Origin: Paraktedonobacter sp034437695
GTDB lineage: Bacteria > Chloroflexota > Ktedonobacteria > Ktedonobacterales > Ktedonobacteraceae
Length of the DNA: 64,000 nt
Assembly (NCBI GenBank): GCA_034437695.1
Contig: DAOTTJ010000172.1
Span: 1 to 64,000 of the forward strand
Direction of reading: 5' to 3'
Positions 60,711 to 64,000 of the stretch are shown here, in pieces. The stretch's first letter is position 1, and every line of letters starts with the position of its first letter. A program made the position numbers and the translations under genes. Below the pieces are notes generated by a model. The model was not told where the DNA came from and did not search any database. It worked only from the letters and a program-made list of their open reading frames with translations.

Positions 60711-61448
60711 TCAAGCGGGGAGATAGAGGGCGATGGCCTCTTCCACGTAGGGTCGGCCACTGGCACGCATGATGCGTATCAATTCGTCGATATCAAGGGG
60801 GACGTGACGAAAGGTAACGCCAGTGCCGGTGCTATCGTGGGTGAGAAGCGCATAGTCGGCCCAGGGGTCGACCTTCATGCCCTCTTTGGAGCGCTCCCAG
60901 TTGTAGGGCAGACTGACGCTGCCGGGGTTCAGGTACCAGTTCTGGCCGACGCGGCGCAATTGCTGGGTATGAGTATGACCACCGCTCAAGAAGGTTGCGT
61001 TGAAGCCGCGCATAAACTGGCTGACGGTTTCATCGGAGGTGTCTGGCAGGATGATGTCGTCAAACGAATGGGGCGAGCCATGAAAGCAAAGCAGTTGACA
61101 ATCCTCGCCTAAAGAGATAGCGACGGTTGGCTGAAACTGGCGGATAACGTCTTGGTCGCTCTCTGAGAGTTGAGCTAGCGACCAGGCTCTGACCGCCTGC
61201 TGCTGCTCGCTGGTGGTTTCGGCGGGCGAGGTCTCCTGTCCTGAAAGCAGCCAGGCGTCGGCGTTGCCCATAACGATTGGACAGCGCAGCTCGCGCAGCC
61301 GTGCGAGGGTCTGAGCTGGTTGTGCTCCCCCCTGAACTGTGTCGCCCAGGCAGACGAGCTGATCGACCCCCTGACGTTGAATATCGTCCAGGACGTGCTC
61401 AAGCGAGAAGCAATTTCCGTGCATATCAGAGATGATGGCGATTTTCAT
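60711..61448 (-). CDS. Calcineurin-like metallophosphoesterase (YfcE/MJ0936 type)
   Basis: 245 residues; AAAGGA eight bases before ATG 61448. Metal-binding pattern: SDMHGN (Asp8, His10), CLGDTVQGG, MGNAD, CFHGSP, GGHTHTQ. Members cleave phosphodiesters or small phosphate esters; natural substrate unknown. It lies 24 bases downstream of the alpha-galactosidase gene on the same strand and tail-to-tail with mfd. Confidence 0.92.
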   Translation of the reverse strand: MKIAIISDMHGNCFSLEHVLDDIQRQGVDQLVCLGDTVQGGAQPAQTLARLRELRCPIVMGNADAWLLSGQETSPAETTSEQQQAVRAWSLAQLSESDQDVIRQFQPTVAISLGEDCQLLCFHGSPHSFDDIILPDTSDETVSQFMRGFNATFLSGGHTHTQQLRRVGQNWYLNPGSVSLPYNWERSKEGMKVDPWADYALLTHDSTGTGVTFRHVPLDIDELIRIMRASGRPYVEEAIALYLPA

Positions 61449-61472
61449 AGGTTTTTTCCTTTCGGTTTATGG

Positions 61473-63671
61473 TCAATCTCTACGTTGGAGGCGCAGGATA
61501 CAGCTGGTAAATGAGCTGACGTAGGTGAAGCTCTCTTGGAGTGGGAGTGGGAGGCCGCGAGCCATGAGCGCGGTCCCTGAATAGACGGGGGCGGCGGGTG
61601 TGCTCTGCGGGTTGGCGAGACGTACCTCGGTCAGGGTGTAGAAAGTCGCGGGATCGAGGTCGCGCAGGCGCAAGAGGGGCAGAGGCTCGCCCAGCGCACG
61701 GGCGCGATAGAAAGCGAAGAGAACCGCGTCGTCGCCGGTCGCGGAGGTGTACTGTACAGCGGTCAGCGCTCCGCGCGTCTGCGAGGGCGCGAGCAGCCAG
61801 GTCTGATCGCCGTCCTGGATCAGCGGGCGCAGCTCTTTATACACAGTGATCCAACCGGCAGCCTCGTCCAGCTCTTCGATGCTCCAGGTGAGCAGATTAC
61901 CTCCAATCCCCAGCGCTCCAAGCATGGCTACATGAAAGCGGAAGGTGAGGGGGAAGCGCTCGCGGTCGCCATCGGTGACCCAGGCACCCAGGACGCGGGC
62001 AGGCAGGGCCAGGGCAAAGCCCTCCTGGATAGAGAGGCGGGCCTCCGGGTGGGTATTATCGCTGGTCCAGATCTGATCGGTATAGTGCAGCATGCCCAGG
62101 TCGGCGCGTCCGCCGCCGCTTGCGCAGGCCTCGATGGTCAGGTGGGGATGGCGGGAGCGCAGACTTGCGAGCAGGGAGTAGACGGCCCTGGTGTGGCGCA
62201 CCCAGAGTTCGCGGACCTCGCCGCCGTGCTCCAGGTGCTCCGACCAGCCGGGTTCGCTGAGTGGACGGTTCATATCCCACTTGAGAAAAGCTATTGCGTG
62301 ACGGGTCAACAGACCATCCAGCAGATCAAAGAGGTACTCCCAGACATCGGGGCGGCAGACGTTCAGCACAAGCTGGTTGCGCAGCTCGCTGCGAGCACGC
62401 GTCGGAAAGGAGTAGACCCAGTCGGGATGAGCGCGATAGAGGTCGCTAGCGGGATTGACCATCTCCGGCTCAACCCAGAGACCAAAGTCCATCCCCAACT
62501 CATTCACATGCTTGATCAGGGGGTCTAGTCCTTGAGGAAATTTGGCGGGATCGGGCCACCAGTCGCCCAGACCGGCGTTATCGGAGACACGGTGGGCAAA
62601 CCAGCCATCATCGACCACAAACAGCTCGACGCCCAGGCGCGAGGCTGACTCGGCCAACTGCATCTGGGCGTCTTCGCGTACGTCGAAAAACATCGCCTCC
62701 CAGGAGTTGTAGAGCACTGGACGCGCAGTCTCGACGTGCGGACGCGGCAAGACGTGCGCACGAACATAGCGGTGGAGGCGATGGCGCATGCCCTCAAGGC
62801 CATCGGATGCAAAGCCCGCGACAAAAGCCGGGGTTTCCAGCGTCTGACCGGCGTCGAGCACCCAGCAAAAATCGTGATCGGAGATACCACCGGCTACGAC
62901 CGTCTGACCGTTTGTATCGGTAGTCAGGCGTAGCAGCCAGTTGCCACTCCAGGCCAGCGAGCCAAAGTAGACCTCGGAGGAGTTTTCGAGGGCAAACCAG
63001 GGCAGAGCGTTGGTGCTGGTGATGCCACGCCGCGATTCGAGCAGCGTCGTGCCAGCAACCAACGGGCGGCGCTGGATCTGCGCTTCACCGGCCCACTGGC
63101 CGGCCAGGGTGCTCAACAGGCGCGGGGTATAGACTGGGGGCAGATGCCAGGCGGCCGAAAAGACTCGCTCAAGGCGCACGGGCGCTGTCCCCTGATTGGT
63201 AAAGGTCGCCGAACGAACCACTATATCGTGAGCCGCGTCGAGCCGATAGGAGAGCGTGACAAGCAACTGATAGACAGCATCGCGCAGGCGTATCTGCAAA
63301 ACCGGCAGTTGAGCAGGTGCAGTGGGTGGGAGCAGCGTATACTGCTCGAAGCGCAGATCGAGATCGCGCACGCCATCGGCAAAGGTAGCCTGCGCGGCCA
63401 GTTCACCGTAGCGCGTGCCGCCAGCGGCGGGATACTCCTCTCTGGCATCACTGAGCGTAGCGTCGTGCGAAAAGCGACCGGGGATAAACTCAGGCAGTGG
63501 GAGATCGGCAAACGCGGCCAGCCGTCCACCCCAGTGGAGATTGACCACATAGCCCTCGGGGGTCACGCCCAGAGCATAGGTACTGTGTTCGCCGACCAAC
63601 GCCCAGAGGGAGTGGTGAGCGGATGTATGAATACCCGGTGCAAAGATGGGTGCCTGTGGAACGTCTTGCAT
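61473..63671 (-). CDS. GH36 alpha-galactosidase
   Basis: 732 residues from ATG 63671 (AAAGGG upstream). N-terminal beta-sandwich (about 1-300), TIM barrel (about 310-630) and C-terminal beta domain. Catalytic nucleophile Asp466 in FLKWDMNRP and acid/base Asp538 in IWTSDNTHPEA; substrate residues ELFVVDDGWFAH and EACASGGGRADLG are kept. No signal peptide, so it acts inside the cell on raffinose- or melibiose-type sugars or galactosides already imported. In an operon with the metallophosphoesterase and the partial gene upstream. Confidence 0.95.
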   Translation of the reverse strand: MQDVPQAPIFAPGIHTSAHHSLWALVGEHSTYALGVTPEGYVVNLHWGGRLAAFADLPLPEFIPGRFSHDATLSDAREEYPAAGGTRYGELAAQATFADGVRDLDLRFEQYTLLPPTAPAQLPVLQIRLRDAVYQLLVTLSYRLDAAHDIVVRSATFTNQGTAPVRLERVFSAAWHLPPVYTPRLLSTLAGQWAGEAQIQRRPLVAGTTLLESRRGITSTNALPWFALENSSEVYFGSLAWSGNWLLRLTTDTNGQTVVAGGISDHDFCWVLDAGQTLETPAFVAGFASDGLEGMRHRLHRYVRAHVLPRPHVETARPVLYNSWEAMFFDVREDAQMQLAESASRLGVELFVVDDGWFAHRVSDNAGLGDWWPDPAKFPQGLDPLIKHVNELGMDFGLWVEPEMVNPASDLYRAHPDWVYSFPTRARSELRNQLVLNVCRPDVWEYLFDLLDGLLTRHAIAFLKWDMNRPLSEPGWSEHLEHGGEVRELWVRHTRAVYSLLASLRSRHPHLTIEACASGGGRADLGMLHYTDQIWTSDNTHPEARLSIQEGFALALPARVLGAWVTDGDRERFPLTFRFHVAMLGALGIGGNLLTWSIEELDEAAGWITVYKELRPLIQDGDQTWLLAPSQTRGALTAVQYTSATGDDAVLFAFYRARALGEPLPLLRLRDLDPATFYTLTEVRLANPQSTPAAPVYSGTALMARGLPLPLQESFTYVSSFTSCILRLQRRD

Positions 63672-63695
63672 ATCTTTACCCTTTTCAAGTATGGA

Positions 63696-64000
63696 TTACA
63701 CATGCTGGCGGTAGCGTAGCTGAAAATCGGGTGGCTCGCCGGCAATATAGCGATACTGTGGCTGAGGCAAGGAGGGTTTGAAAGAGGCAAGGGCCTCGAT
63801 CTGCGCGAGCACACCAGCGTAGCTGCGGCGCAACACGGCTATACTCAGGGGTTCGACCACAGTGGGATCGCCAGCGACTCGCGCATTCAACAGCCAGCGT
63901 CCGCCAGCGGCTAGCAGGGAGTCTGAGCGTTGTTGCCAGTGAATAGTCACCGGATTGGGACCAAAGGCGCTGCCCACGATAAGCTGGCGATATCCCTCGC
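63696..64000 (-). CDS. C-terminal part of an unidentified protein (5' end outside window)
   Basis: The last 100 codons of a gene running in from the right edge, ending at TAA 63696, 24 bases before the alpha-galactosidase start. Sequence EGYRQLIVGSAFGPNPVTIH, WLLNARVAGDPTVVEPLSIA, IAGEPPDFQLRYRQHV. I do not recognise the family. Position suggests a galactoside or sugar role; a GTG at 63977 is an internal codon, not a likely start. Confidence 0.6.
   Translation of the reverse strand, partial: EGYRQLIVGSAFGPNPVTIHWQQRSDSLLAAGGRWLLNARVAGDPTVVEPLSIAVLRRSYAGVLAQIEALASFKPSLPQPQYRYIAGEPPDFQLRYRQHV

Overview
The window looks like chromosome of a Ktedonobacteria-type (Chloroflexota) soil bacterium. 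This is inferred from the gene mix, not from a marker gene: Ser/Thr kinases fused to zinc-ribbon, WD40 or FHA parts, a secreted GH6 cellulase with a CBM2, many zinc-ribbon/proline-rich membrane proteins, a GAF-domain regulator type common in that class, DUF2630, and good Shine-Dalgarno and sigma70-like promoter sequences. I see no rRNA, tRNA, CRISPR array, transposase, integrase or phage genes.

Layout. 1-5.3 kb: partial TetR regulator, GH6 cellulase, PIG-L deacetylase, YihY/BrkB membrane protein with a repeat tail. 5.7-13.3 kb: SAM methyltransferase, glycine oxidase ThiO, small zinc-ribbon protein, a PAP2-like gene broken by an in-frame TAG, a WD40 Ser/Thr kinase, a small membrane protein, and a decayed MpaB-family gene. 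13.9-24.4 kb: zwf, DUF2630, amidase, PAS/GAF histidine kinase, a cysteine-less redoxin coupled to a trans-sulfuration enzyme, an AAA ATPase, DUF971, and a 52-residue membrane protein. 24.6-33.9 kb: FHA Ser/Thr kinase, zinc-ribbon membrane protein, FAD oxidoreductase + ATP-grasp pair facing a Gfo/Idh dehydrogenase + sugar transferase pair, then SMP-30 lactonase and HAD phosphatase. 34.4-36.7 kb: isochorismatase-like hydrolase and an AT-rich lipoprotein with propeller repeats that looks foreign. 37.1-44.4 kb: pyrimidine operon pyrB-carA-carB-pyrC (minus strand). It has a strong promoter and a leader in which an 89-codon ORF runs through an intrinsic terminator. This resembles the enterobacterial pyrBI attenuator. 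44.5-49.7 kb: L,D-transpeptidase, membrane C39-like peptidase, PadR regulator, and a PadR-PP2C pair. 50.2-57 kb: FabG-type reductase, methyltransferase, GAF regulator, GH16-like lectin fold protein, ClpP operon, XRE regulator with two operators, and a second copy of the first methyltransferase family. 57-64 kb: mfd, metallophosphoesterase, GH36 alpha-galactosidase and a partial unknown gene.

The most distinctive feature beyond the genes is a set of short modular repeats in intergenic spaces (near 5.5, 13.7, 23.5, 34.0-34.3, 35.1, 45.8, 47.3, 49.9 and 55.15 kb). They share terminal inverted repeats and internal hairpins that recur in different combinations, like non-autonomous MITE/REP elements that recombine. 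One hairpin shows a compensatory base-pair change between copies.

All start sites were chosen by Shine-Dalgarno spacing and family alignment from memory. No search or alignment was run.
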